A stretch of 64,000 bases of DNA from Rahnella inusitata (lineage in GTDB: Bacteria; Pseudomonadota; Gammaproteobacteria; Enterobacterales; Enterobacteriaceae), in NCBI RefSeq assembly GCF_003263515.1, contig NZ_JYDE01000004.1, forward strand, positions 62,001-126,000. Direction: 5' to 3'. Numbering within the stretch: position 1 is the first letter of the stretch; each line of letters begins with the position of its first letter. The position numbers and the translations under genes are program-made. Under the pieces are notes generated by a model that was not told the DNA's origin, did no database searches, and saw only the letters and a program-made list of their open reading frames with translations. This document shows, piece by piece, positions 19,741 to 28,095 of the stretch.

Positions 19741-20028
19741 TCATTTAGGCCAGTTCGGCCATACGCTGCGTGGATACTCCCTGTCGATATCCGATTTCGC
19801 AAGCCCAATATCCTTCAACTGATCCGTACTCAGCGAATGCAAAATCTTGCGGCTGACCCGGCGCTCATTCCAGCTGTAAATAGCGGCATACACTTGCCCG
19901 GCTAGCCCCGCTTTTTTGACCGGCGTCTGTACGGTATGTAACGGCGCAACGGTATCTGTTGCAATAACTCGTTCACAAACAACAATTTCACACGCTGCAA
20001 ACTGACGTTCTTCAATGATATTTTTCAT
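19741..20028 (-). CDS. DUF1127 small protein
   Basis: A 95-residue protein whose C-terminal 45 residues (SWNERRVSRKILHSLSTDQLKDIGLAKSDIDREY, discontinuous conserved positions W, RR, L, L, DIGL) are a DUF1127 (YjiS-like) domain. Related alphaproteobacterial DUF1127 proteins affect RNA turnover and phosphate or stress responses; the enterobacterial role is unknown. The N-terminal 50 residues carry no recognisable domain. It is divergent from the MocR regulator, with about 170 bases between the two starts. Confidence 0.85.
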   Translation of the reverse strand: MKNIIEERQFAACEIVVCERVIATDTVAPLHTVQTPVKKAGLAGQVYAAIYSWNERRVSRKILHSLSTDQLKDIGLAKSDIDREYPRSVWPNWPK

Positions 20029-20196
20029 ATTCTGCCCCTGTTAACGACCTGACAACAGGATCGGATAAACGGCCAAAACATTACAGATTCAGATTTTTAG
20101 TATTTCAACCATACAGATCTGGATTAGATGACAGATACAGGGTTAGATTGATTGCATCTGTACTGTTTTCTTTGCGCAGGAGTTGAGAAAAAGATA

Positions 20197-21615
20197 ATGA
20201 ACCGTTATGAAAATCTGGCAAACGTATTGAGCGACCGCATCGAGCAAGGTTTGTATCCCGCCGGTATCCGCCTGCCGTCGGTGCGCGTACTGAGCAGTGA
20301 ACACGGCGTCAGCGTGAGTACGGTGCAGCAGGCTTACCGCGTGCTGGAGGAAAAACAACTGGTCGAAGCTCGCCCAAAATCCGGTTATTTTGTGAAAGGT
20401 GCACGCCTCCAGGCCGCCCTGCCCTCCGGCTGTCGCCCTGCGCAGCGCCCGGTGGAGATCTCCCAGTGGGAACAGGTGCTGGATCTCATCACTTCGCCAC
20501 ACCGGCCAGGCGTCGTGCAGCTGGGTCGCGGCTCGCCGGACGTTACCGCGCCCACCCTCAAACCGCTCAGCCGCCTGATGGGTCGCGCTGGTCAGCATCA
20601 GAATCTCAACGCGTTTCATTACGACAGCATCTACGGTTCGGAAGATTTACGGGAACAAATTGCCCGTCTGCTGATCGACAGCGGCAGCCACATGGATGCC
20701 AGCAATATTCTGATCACCACCGGCTGTCACGAAGCGCTGTCGATAGCCATCCGGTCGGTGTGCGAGCATGGCGATATTGTGGCGGTGGATTCGCCGAGTT
20801 TTCACGGTGCGATGCAAACTCTGAAAGGCTTCGGCATGAAAGCGCTGGAAATCCCTACCGATCCGGTCACGGGCATCAGTCTGGAAGCACTGGAAATGGC
20901 GCTGGAACAGTGGCCAATCAAAGCTATTCAGCTGACGCCCAACTGCAACAATCCGCTTGGCTACAACATGCCGGACGAACGTAAAAAAGGTCTGCTGCGT
21001 CTGGCACAGCGCTACGATATCGCCATTATCGAAGACGATGTCTATGGCGAACTGGCGTATCAGTATCCCCGCCCGGCCACCATTACCTCATTTGATGAGG
21101 ACGGTCGCGTGCTGCTGTGCAGTTCTTTTTCCAAAACGCTGGCACCCGGCCTGCGCGTCGGCTGGATTGCACCGGGGCGTTATCACGACCGCGCGATCCA
21201 TATGAAATACATCACCACCGGCGCGTCCGCCACGCTGCCGCAAATTGCTATTGCCGACTTCATCAAGCAGGGGCATTACCTGGTGCATTTACGCCGTATG
21301 CGCAATCAGTACCAGCGCAACCTGTGTACCATGACCGACTGGGTGATGAAGTATTTCCCGTGCGGTACACGCGTCAGCCGCCCTCAGGGCGGTTTTCTGC
21401 TGTGGATCGAACTTGATGAACGCGTCGATACGCTGCGGTTAAATCGCTTGCTGGAAGAACATAGCGTGCAGATCGCCATCGGCTCGATATTCTCCGCGTC
21501 GGGAAAATACCGTAATTGCCTGCGAATGAATTACGCCCAGACCCTGACTGCCAAAACCGAGCGCGCGGTACAGCGTGTGGGAATATTAGCGTCACAAATG
21601 CTGGAAAGTTGCTAA
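20197..21615 (+). CDS. MocR-type GntR/aminotransferase transcriptional regulator
   Basis: A 472-residue protein from the ATG at 20197; fifteen in-frame codons upstream do not resemble the family. Residues 1-70 form a GntR winged helix (ANVLSDRIEQGLYPAGIRLPSVR, then HGVSVSTVQQAYRVLEEK). Residues from about 100 form a fold-type I aminotransferase domain with TPNCNNPLGYNMP and the PLP lysine in SSFSKTLAPGLRVGW. MocR proteins bind PLP or an amino-acid adduct and usually control a neighbouring gene. Likely targets are the divergent DUF1127 gene or the downstream transporter. I cannot name the effector. Confidence 0.88.
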   Translation: MNRYENLANVLSDRIEQGLYPAGIRLPSVRVLSSEHGVSVSTVQQAYRVLEEKQLVEARPKSGYFVKGARLQAALPSGCRPAQRPVEISQWEQVLDLITSPHRPGVVQLGRGSPDVTAPTLKPLSRLMGRAGQHQNLNAFHYDSIYGSEDLREQIARLLIDSGSHMDASNILITTGCHEALSIAIRSVCEHGDIVAVDSPSFHGAMQTLKGFGMKALEIPTDPVTGISLEALEMALEQWPIKAIQLTPNCNNPLGYNMPDERKKGLLRLAQRYDIAIIEDDVYGELAYQYPRPATITSFDEDGRVLLCSSFSKTLAPGLRVGWIAPGRYHDRAIHMKYITTGASATLPQIAIADFIKQGHYLVHLRRMRNQYQRNLCTMTDWVMKYFPCGTRVSRPQGGFLLWIELDERVDTLRLNRLLEEHSVQIAIGSIFSASGKYRNCLRMNYAQTLTAKTERAVQRVGILASQMLESC

Positions 21616-21639
21616 ACGCCACCCGGAGAAATTGTCATC

Positions 21640-22530
21640 GTGCAGATAGAACCGTTACCGCCCCTGAACACGCTGGTGGCGTTTGAATGTGTGGCGCGCT
21701 ATTGCAGTTTTTCCCGCGCCGCCGAAGAGCTGAACCTGACGCAAAGCGCCATCAGCCGCCAGATTATCCAGCTGGAAGAGATGCTCGGCTGTAAACTATT
21801 CCAGCGCGCTCAGCGCAAAACTACGCTGACGCCGCGCGGAGAGATCTATGCACAACAGGTGCGTAAACTGCTTGGCGACATTTCGCAGTCAACCGCCGAA
21901 GTCATGGGCTGGAACGGCCTGCCGCAGGTGACGCTGGCCTGCACCAGCGCGATGAGCGGGCTGTGGCTTTCGTCGCGGCTATCCACGCTGCGCCAGCTGA
22001 TGCCGGATTTACAAATTCGCATGAAAATCTCCGACAGTTTTTCCGACCTGAAATCCTCAGAATTCGATCTGGCGATTTTCTACCTGCGCGAACCCCCTGC
22101 AGGCTATCACGTCGAGGCACTGTTCGATGAAGTCTGCTATCCCATGTGCTCACCGGAATTCCTCACCCGCCTTCCCCCACAGGCCAGCGCGGCAGATTTA
22201 CTGGAGCAAACATTGCTGATTCAGGACGACCCGCAACGTGAGTGGACCGGCTGGCGAGACTGGTTTGCCTCGCAGGATATCGGCCACGTCTCGCCCCGCC
22301 GCACCTGGCGTGCCAACAACTACCCGTTTCTGGTGCAGTCAGCGGTGCTGGGGGATGGCATTTTACTGGGCTGGGAAGGGCTGGTGCAGGATTACGTCAA
22401 CAGCGGGCAACTGGTCGCCGCGCATCCCGGTAAGCTGACCGCCGCCGGAAAATGCTACATGCTTACGCCGCAGGACAGATTCCTCAAACCAGTGGTGCAT
22501 AAGGTGATTAACTGGCTGAAAAAGCCATGA
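21640..22530 (+). CDS. LysR-family transcriptional regulator (GcvA-like)
   Basis: A 296-residue LysR regulator beginning with GTG at 21640, with GGAG 11 bases upstream. The N-terminal HTH (FECVARYCSFSRAAEELNLT, then QSAISRQIIQLEEMLG) is standard, and PLPPLNTLVAFE at the start is typical of the GcvA/AmpR branch. The effector domain runs from about residue 93. It begins 24 bases after the MocR stop, so the two regulators are probably cotranscribed. It may control the ABC transporter operon 550 bases downstream, but no binding site is evident. Confidence 0.88.
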   Translation: MQIEPLPPLNTLVAFECVARYCSFSRAAEELNLTQSAISRQIIQLEEMLGCKLFQRAQRKTTLTPRGEIYAQQVRKLLGDISQSTAEVMGWNGLPQVTLACTSAMSGLWLSSRLSTLRQLMPDLQIRMKISDSFSDLKSSEFDLAIFYLREPPAGYHVEALFDEVCYPMCSPEFLTRLPPQASAADLLEQTLLIQDDPQREWTGWRDWFASQDIGHVSPRRTWRANNYPFLVQSAVLGDGILLGWEGLVQDYVNSGQLVAAHPGKLTAAGKCYMLTPQDRFLKPVVHKVINWLKKP

Positions 22531-22537
22531 AATGTAG

Positions 22538-22562
22538 CGCCTCCCCTTTAGCAGGTGAGGCG
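22538..22562 (+). terminator. Hairpin after the LysR gene, possible terminator
   Basis: CGCCTCCCCT pairs with AGGTGAGGCG (nine of ten pairs) around a TTAGC loop and is followed by TTAAATAATAAAA. The U-run is weak. The sequence is related to the hairpin at 19711-19732. Confidence 0.5.
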
Positions 22563-22589
22563 TTAAATAATAAAACTCTGATGTGTTAA

Positions 22590-22892
22590 TTAAATATCCA
22601 TCGGCGGTATTTTATTTTTCTCCAGATAACGGCGCTTTCTCGCAGAATTCATGCCAATTAATGTGAACAACAGCCAGCATGACTGCGAAATACAGGAGGC
22701 AAGGTTAAAATCATGGCTCAAAGAATACAGCCCGAACACACCGCCGATAATATTAAGATATGCGTAAGTATTAGCATCAACCGCTAGTCTGCGCATCTGG
22801 ACCAACGCATAAGCCAGAAGATAACAAAACACACCAATTAACCCGACCACCGTATGCAGTTCCACCGGCCCTTTCCCTTTGCGAACGTTCAT
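22590..22892 (-). CDS. Small membrane protein, CBU_0592-like
   Basis: A 100-residue protein with three predicted membrane segments (VGLIGVFCYLLAYALVQM, YAYLNIIGGVFGLYSL, SQSCWLLFTLIGM) and a basic C-terminus. The G-x-x-x-Y-x-x-A-Y and N-x-x-G-x-x-x-x-x-x-S pattern with a central Asn resembles the CBU_0592-like family, a SemiSWEET-sized fold of unknown function. It is convergent with the LysR gene and divergent from the transporter operon. Function is not established. Confidence 0.7.
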   Translation of the reverse strand: MNVRKGKGPVELHTVVGLIGVFCYLLAYALVQMRRLAVDANTYAYLNIIGGVFGLYSLSHDFNLASCISQSCWLLFTLIGMNSARKRRYLEKNKIPPMDI

Positions 22893-23083
22893 TACCCAGA
22901 AAAATAAAGCTTTTCAGGGTGTTCTGCCGCGCATTTTTCGCATACCCTCATGATAAATTCTCATGCCAGTAACGCAGAGTGTTTTGATATAAATCAGGCA
23001 GGCAAACCATTGCGCCCATTTGATACACCAGGGATATTTCACTTGCACCTATAAAATTTCAGCACGCCACCATGGAGAAAATA

Positions 23084-24667
23084 ATGAAAGATAATAATTC
23101 CCCTTTGACGAAATTAATGCAGGATGCACAACTTAGCCGACGCGGCTTTATTACCAGCGCTTCCGCTGTGGGTATTACTACTGCATGGGGATTATCGCCT
23201 TTCTCCGCGTTTGCAGCCGAGCCTAAAAAAGGCGGCGTATTAAAACTGGGTATGTCAGGCGGAAATACCAGCGATACGCTTGACCCGACATTATTCAGCG
23301 ACTGGGTGCCCTTAAATCAGGCATATATGCTGATGAACGGCCTGATCGAAATTGATGAAAATAACCAGGCCACGCCGGAACTGTTCTCTAAGTGGGAAGC
23401 CAAACCGGGTGCAGCAGAGTGGATTTTTACCGTCCGTGAGGGCGTCACTTTTCACAACGGTAAGAAGCTGGACGCCGACGATATTCTTTACTCCATCAAC
23501 CTGCACCGCGGTGACAAATCTAAAAGTGCCATCAAAACCCAGCTTGCGCCCATTACCGGCCTGACCAAACAGGGTGACAACCAGATCCTTATAACTCTCG
23601 ACGGTGGCAATGCCGACCTGCCCTACCTGCTGGCGGATTACCATCTGGTGGTGGTACCGAACGGTTTTACCGACTGGTCCCACCCGATTGGCACCGGCGG
23701 TTTCATTTTTGATCAGTACGAGCCGGGCGTACGCTCGCTGTTCAAACGTAACCCGAACTACTGGAAGCCGGATCGCGCATTTGTCGATGCTGTGGAAGTG
23801 CTGGTGATCAACGACCCGACGGCGCGCACCAACGCCCTGATTTCCGGGCAGGTTCACGCCATTAACCGTGTTGATTTCAAAACCGTCGATTTTCTCAAAC
23901 GCAGCCCGGCGCTCAATATCATTCGTTCTGCCGGCGGCCAGCACTTTACCTTCCTGATGGATTGCAGCGTCGCACCGTACAACAACAACGACGTGCGCAT
24001 GGCGATAAAATACGGCATCGACCGGCAGAAAATCCTCGATACCGTGCTGCGCGGCTACGGCTCGCTGGGTAACGATCACCCGATCCCGAAAACCGACCGC
24101 TTCTTCAATCACAACCTTGAGCAGCGCGCTTACGATCCAGACAAATCAGCGTTCTATCTGAAAAAAGCCGGTCTGACGGATCTCAAAATAGAGCTTTCCT
24201 CCTCCGATGCCGCCTTTGCCGGGGCGTTAGACGCTGCGGCCCTGTTCCAGGGACAAGCGCAAAAAGGTGGGATTCAGGTCAACATCAAACGACAGCCCGC
24301 CGACAGTTACTGGGACGACGTGTGGATGAAAGCGCCGTTCAGCATGGGCTATTGGGGTGGCCGTCCGACGGCGGATCAGATGTTCTCTACCGCCTATCAG
24401 TCCACCGCCAAATGGAACGATACCCACTGGAAAGATGAGAAGTTCGACGCCCTGCTCCTTCAGGCGCGTTCACTGCTCGATGAAAGCAAACGTGCCGAAA
24501 TCTACGGCGAGTTGCAAAGTATTGTGCGTGACAACGGCGGTGCGATGATCCCGCTGTTTGGCGATTATCTCGATGCGGCGAGTAAAAAAGTCGGCGGTAT
24601 CAAACCGCACCCGATGTTTAACTTCATGGGTGGTCGTCTGGCCGAGCGCGTCTGGCTGGAGGCATGA
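23084..24667 (+). CDS. ABC transporter substrate-binding protein (SBP family 5, Tat-exported)
   Basis: A 527-residue periplasmic solute-binding protein of the oligopeptide/nickel cluster C family. The start at 23084 is chosen because GGAG lies six bases upstream; an ATG four codons earlier lies on that site. A twin-arginine signal is visible: SRRGFITSASAVGITTAWGL (about residues 19-38) with a cleavage region after AFA. The LDPTLFSDW and NGLIEIDENNQATPELFSKWE segments are typical of SBP_bac_5. It opens a five-gene unit with ATGA-type overlaps. Likely ligands are peptides or peptide-like compounds; Tat export suggests folding before secretion. Confidence 0.9.
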   Translation: MKDNNSPLTKLMQDAQLSRRGFITSASAVGITTAWGLSPFSAFAAEPKKGGVLKLGMSGGNTSDTLDPTLFSDWVPLNQAYMLMNGLIEIDENNQATPELFSKWEAKPGAAEWIFTVREGVTFHNGKKLDADDILYSINLHRGDKSKSAIKTQLAPITGLTKQGDNQILITLDGGNADLPYLLADYHLVVVPNGFTDWSHPIGTGGFIFDQYEPGVRSLFKRNPNYWKPDRAFVDAVEVLVINDPTARTNALISGQVHAINRVDFKTVDFLKRSPALNIIRSAGGQHFTFLMDCSVAPYNNNDVRMAIKYGIDRQKILDTVLRGYGSLGNDHPIPKTDRFFNHNLEQRAYDPDKSAFYLKKAGLTDLKIELSSSDAAFAGALDAAALFQGQAQKGGIQVNIKRQPADSYWDDVWMKAPFSMGYWGGRPTADQMFSTAYQSTAKWNDTHWKDEKFDALLLQARSLLDESKRAEIYGELQSIVRDNGGAMIPLFGDYLDAASKKVGGIKPHPMFNFMGGRLAERVWLEA

Positions 24668-25614
24668 TGAAGAAGAGGATTTTACAGCGTGTGCTGCTCG
24701 GTATTATCACGCTGTGGCTGGTGTCGGTGCTGATTTTTATCGGCACCGAAATGTTGCCCGGTGACGTGGCGACGGCCATTTTAGGCCAGAGCGCCACGCC
24801 GGAAACCGTGGCGGCGCTGCGCCTGCAACTGGGGCTAGATGAGCCGTCAGTGCTGCGTTATCTGCACTGGCTGGCGGGCATTATGCACGGCGATTTAGGA
24901 CATTCGCTGGCCAACGGTCGTCAGATCAGCGACGAGCTGCTGCCGCGTCTGGGCAACACGCTGTTTCTGGCGGGTTATGCCGCAGTGATCGCCATTCCGC
25001 TGGCGGTAGGTTTAGGCATCGCCTCGGCTATCTGGCGCGGTTCGGTCTTTGACAGGCTGGCGAATACCCTGACGCTCATCAGCATTTCCGTGCCGGAGTT
25101 TTTCGTCGGTTACATTCTGGTGATTGCCTTCGCCATCCGTCTGACCTGGTTTCCCAGTCTGGCGATGGTGGACAGTTCTTCGACCCTGGCCGACCGGCTG
25201 TATGTCTGCACCCTGCCGATGCTCACCCTGACGCTGGTGGTCCTTGCGCATATGTTGCGCATGACCCGCGCCTCAGTCACGGCGGTGATGTCCAGCCCGT
25301 ACATTGAAAGCGCGGTACTCAAGGGCATTCCGCGCTGGCGCATTGTGGTCTCACACGCCTTGCCCAACGCCCTCGCACCGATCATTAACGTTGTGGCGTT
25401 CAACCTCGCGTATCTGGTGGTCGGGGTGATCCTGGTGGAAGTGGTGTTTGTCTATCCGGGTATCGGTCAGTACATGGTCGATGCCGTGACCAAGCGCGAT
25501 CTGCCGGTGGTTCAGGCCTGTGGCCTGCTGTTCGGTGGCACCTATATTTTCCTCAACACCACCGCCGATTTACTGGCGATCTGGTGCAATCCACGCCTGC
25601 GCCATGCGCGCTAA
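24664..25614 (+). CDS. ABC transporter permease (DppB-like)
   Basis: A 316-residue inner-membrane permease with about six helices. The N-terminal RILQRVLLGIITLWLVSVLIFI and TEMLPGDVATAILGQ match the DppB/OppB family, which carries a TM1 plus periplasmic loop before the core. The EAA-type cytoplasmic loop appears as ESAVLKGIPRWRIVVSHALPNAL (discontinuous conserved residues A..KG....V...LPNA). The start overlaps the substrate-binding gene stop as ATGATGA, implying coupled translation. It pairs with the following permease to form the channel. Confidence 0.92.
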   Translation: MMKKRILQRVLLGIITLWLVSVLIFIGTEMLPGDVATAILGQSATPETVAALRLQLGLDEPSVLRYLHWLAGIMHGDLGHSLANGRQISDELLPRLGNTLFLAGYAAVIAIPLAVGLGIASAIWRGSVFDRLANTLTLISISVPEFFVGYILVIAFAIRLTWFPSLAMVDSSSTLADRLYVCTLPMLTLTLVVLAHMLRMTRASVTAVMSSPYIESAVLKGIPRWRIVVSHALPNALAPIINVVAFNLAYLVVGVILVEVVFVYPGIGQYMVDAVTKRDLPVVQACGLLFGGTYIFLNTTADLLAIWCNPRLRHAR

Positions 25615-25627
25615 AAAGAGGGACATC

Positions 25628-26455
25628 ATGAACCGTTATTTCATTAATATCCCGCTGTCGGCCTGGATTGGCATTGTGATTATTGCGGTAAATTTGCTGG
25701 CGGCAGTATTTGCGCCGTGGCTTGCGCCGCATAGCGAAACCGAACAGGTCGGCGATATCTGGCTGCTGCCTTCTGCCGCCACGCCGTTTGGCACTGACAG
25801 CCTCGGTCGAGATATGCTCTCACGCATCCTGTTTGGCGCACGTACCACCATTGCCATCGCGCTGACCATCACCTTCAGCTCCTTCATCATTGGTATCGTC
25901 ACCGGCTTTACCGCCGCGATTTACGGCAAATGGGTGGACGTTGTGCTGTCGCGCATCGTCGATACCGTGATGTCAATTCCGGTGCTGATTTTCGCCCTGA
26001 TCGTCCTTTCGGTGATGGGCACCTCGATCCCGGTGCTGGTGCTGACCATCGCCCTGCTCGACGCCACCCGCGTGTTTCGTCTGGCGCGGCTGGTGGCGCA
26101 GGCGATTGTCTGTCAGGAATATGTGGAAGCAGCTCGTCTGCGCGGTGAAGGCCTGCGCTGGGTGCTGTTTAACGAGATCCTGCCCAACGCCCTGCCGCCA
26201 CTGCTGGCAGAATTCGGGATGCGTTTCTGCTTTACCTTCCTGTTTATCGCGGGCTTAAGTTTCTTAGGATTGGGCATCCAGCCGCCGTATGCCGACTGGG
26301 GCAGCATGGTGCGCGACAACGCGCAGGCGATTAACTTCGGCCAGTTCGCCCCGCTGTATCCGGCGGCGGCAATTGCCCTGCTGACCATTGGCGTTAATCT
26401 GGTGGTCGACTGGCTGCTGGCACGCAACAGCCTGCCGCATGGAGATGAAGCATGA
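25628..26455 (+). CDS. ABC transporter permease (DppC-like)
   Basis: A 275-residue permease. The ATG at 25628 is chosen because GAGGG lies six bases upstream; the frame is open 36 codons earlier inside the previous gene. PHSETEQVGDIWLLPSAATPFGTDSLGRDMLSR is the DppC/OppC hallmark (FGTDxxGRD) after TM1. The EAA loop is EAARLRGEGLRWVLFNEILPNALPP. Five to six helices. Its TGA overlaps the ATPase start as ATGA. Confidence 0.92.
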   Translation: MNRYFINIPLSAWIGIVIIAVNLLAAVFAPWLAPHSETEQVGDIWLLPSAATPFGTDSLGRDMLSRILFGARTTIAIALTITFSSFIIGIVTGFTAAIYGKWVDVVLSRIVDTVMSIPVLIFALIVLSVMGTSIPVLVLTIALLDATRVFRLARLVAQAIVCQEYVEAARLRGEGLRWVLFNEILPNALPPLLAEFGMRFCFTFLFIAGLSFLGLGIQPPYADWGSMVRDNAQAINFGQFAPLYPAAAIALLTIGVNLVVDWLLARNSLPHGDEA

Positions 26456-28095
26456 CCCGTACAATTTTGGAGATGCGCGGACTGCGCATCGAAACCCTCG
26501 ATGGCTCCCCGCTGGTGCAGGATATTTCGCTGAAACTGGCGGCGGGCGAAGTACTGGGGCTTATCGGCGAATCCGGTGCCGGTAAATCGACTATCGGACT
26601 GGCGGCGCTGGGTTATGCGCGTCAGGGCTGCCGGATTGCCGGAGGAGAAGTGTTTCTCGACGGCACCGACATCGTTTCGCAACCTTCCCGCGTTAAACAG
26701 GAATGGCGCGGACGCCGCGTGGCATATGTCGCACAAAGCGCAGCCGCCGCATTTAATCCGGCGCTCACTATCGGAAAACAGGTCTGCGAGGGCCCGATTC
26801 GTCACGGCCTGATGAACAAAGAAGAGAGCCGCCAGTGGGCGATTTCTCTGTTCCGCTCGCTGGATTTGCCGGATCCGGAAAACATCGGCAAACGCTATCC
26901 GCATCAGCTTTCCGGCGGACAACTGCAACGGGCGATGGCCGCGATGGCGATGTCCTGCAAGCCTGATTTGCTGATCATGGACGAACCCACGACCGCGCTG
27001 GATGTCACCACGCAGATTGAAGTGCTGGTGATGCTGCGCAAACTGGTGCGCGAGTTCAACACCGCTGCGCTGTACATCACTCACGATCTGGCCGTGGTTG
27101 CCCAGCTCGCCGACCGTATTATGGTGTTGCGTCACGGCAAAGAAGTGGAAACCGGTGATACGCAAACTATCCTGGAAAATCCGCAGCAGGAATACACCCG
27201 CAGGCTGGTGGCCGAACGCGAACATGCGCTCACGCCACTGGCAGACGGCCATGCGTCCTCCGGCCAGCCGCTGCTGTCCATGCAAAAAATCAGTACCGGT
27301 TACAATGGTCAGCGCGTGGTGCATGACGTGAGTTTGCAACTACTGCGCGGAAAAACGCTGGCGATCATCGGCGAATCCGGCAGCGGAAAAAGCACGCTGG
27401 CGCGCGCGCTGGTCGGGCTGTTGCCGGACACCGAGGGCACGACAGATTTCGACGGCATGTCGCTTTCGCACAATTATCAGAAGCGCGACAAAGAGACGCT
27501 GCGCCGGATGCAAATGATTTATCAGCTTCCCGACGTGGCGCTGAACCCGCGCCAGACATTGCTGGACATCATCGGCCGCCCGCTTAATTTCTATTTTGGC
27601 ATGAACAAAAAGCAGGTTCGTGAACGCGTGGAAGAGTTGCTGCGCCTGACCGAGTTGCCGGTGAAGCTGGTCGACCGTCGCCCCAGCGAACTCTCCGGCG
27701 GGCAGAAGCAGCGCGTGTGTATCGCACGTGCACTGGCCGCGCAGCCGGAGCTGATTATCTGCGATGAAGCGACGTCGGCGCTCGACCCGCTGGTCGCCGA
27801 AGAAGTGCTGAATCTGCTGCGGCGACTGCAGCAACAACTGGGGCTGTCTTACCTGTTCATCACTCATGATCTGGGTACAGTCAAACGCATCGCCCATCAG
27901 GTCGCGGTGATGTATCAGGGCAAAGTGGTCGCCAGCGGGGATACCGACGTGGTCTTCCGCGCGCCAATGCACAGCTATACCGAAAAACTGCTGACCTCCG
28001 TACCGGAAATGCGCACAAGCTGGCTGGACGACGTACTCGCCCTGCGCAACGTTCCGCTTGCGGCGTCAGCCCTGCCTTCGACAGGAGTCTTATGA
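26452..28095 (+). CDS. ABC transporter ATP-binding protein with two fused nucleotide-binding domains
   Basis: A 547-residue fusion of two DppD/DppF-type ATPases. Domain 1 has Walker A GESGAGKST at residues 39-47, signature LSGGQLQR at 153-160 and Walker B LLIMDEPTTALD at 173-184. Domain 2 has GESGSGKST at 307-315, LSGGQKQR and LIICDEATSALD. Both keep the catalytic Glu and the H-loop ITHDL. One polypeptide therefore supplies both ATPase halves for the two permeases, as in GsiA/YejF-type systems. Both ends overlap neighbours as ATGA, including with the hydrolase gene. Confidence 0.93.
   Translation: MTRTILEMRGLRIETLDGSPLVQDISLKLAAGEVLGLIGESGAGKSTIGLAALGYARQGCRIAGGEVFLDGTDIVSQPSRVKQEWRGRRVAYVAQSAAAAFNPALTIGKQVCEGPIRHGLMNKEESRQWAISLFRSLDLPDPENIGKRYPHQLSGGQLQRAMAAMAMSCKPDLLIMDEPTTALDVTTQIEVLVMLRKLVREFNTAALYITHDLAVVAQLADRIMVLRHGKEVETGDTQTILENPQQEYTRRLVAEREHALTPLADGHASSGQPLLSMQKISTGYNGQRVVHDVSLQLLRGKTLAIIGESGSGKSTLARALVGLLPDTEGTTDFDGMSLSHNYQKRDKETLRRMQMIYQLPDVALNPRQTLLDIIGRPLNFYFGMNKKQVRERVEELLRLTELPVKLVDRRPSELSGGQKQRVCIARALAAQPELIICDEATSALDPLVAEEVLNLLRRLQQQLGLSYLFITHDLGTVKRIAHQVAVMYQGKVVASGDTDVVFRAPMHSYTEKLLTSVPEMRTSWLDDVLALRNVPLAASALPSTGVL

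Noticed and set aside
26113-27339. Long minus-strand frame of about 408 codons opposite the permease and ATPase genes
   Set aside because: It lies fully antisense to two genes with intact Walker and EAA motifs, has no ribosome site or recognisable domain, and is rich in His, Arg and Gln as expected from reading GC-rich codons in reverse.
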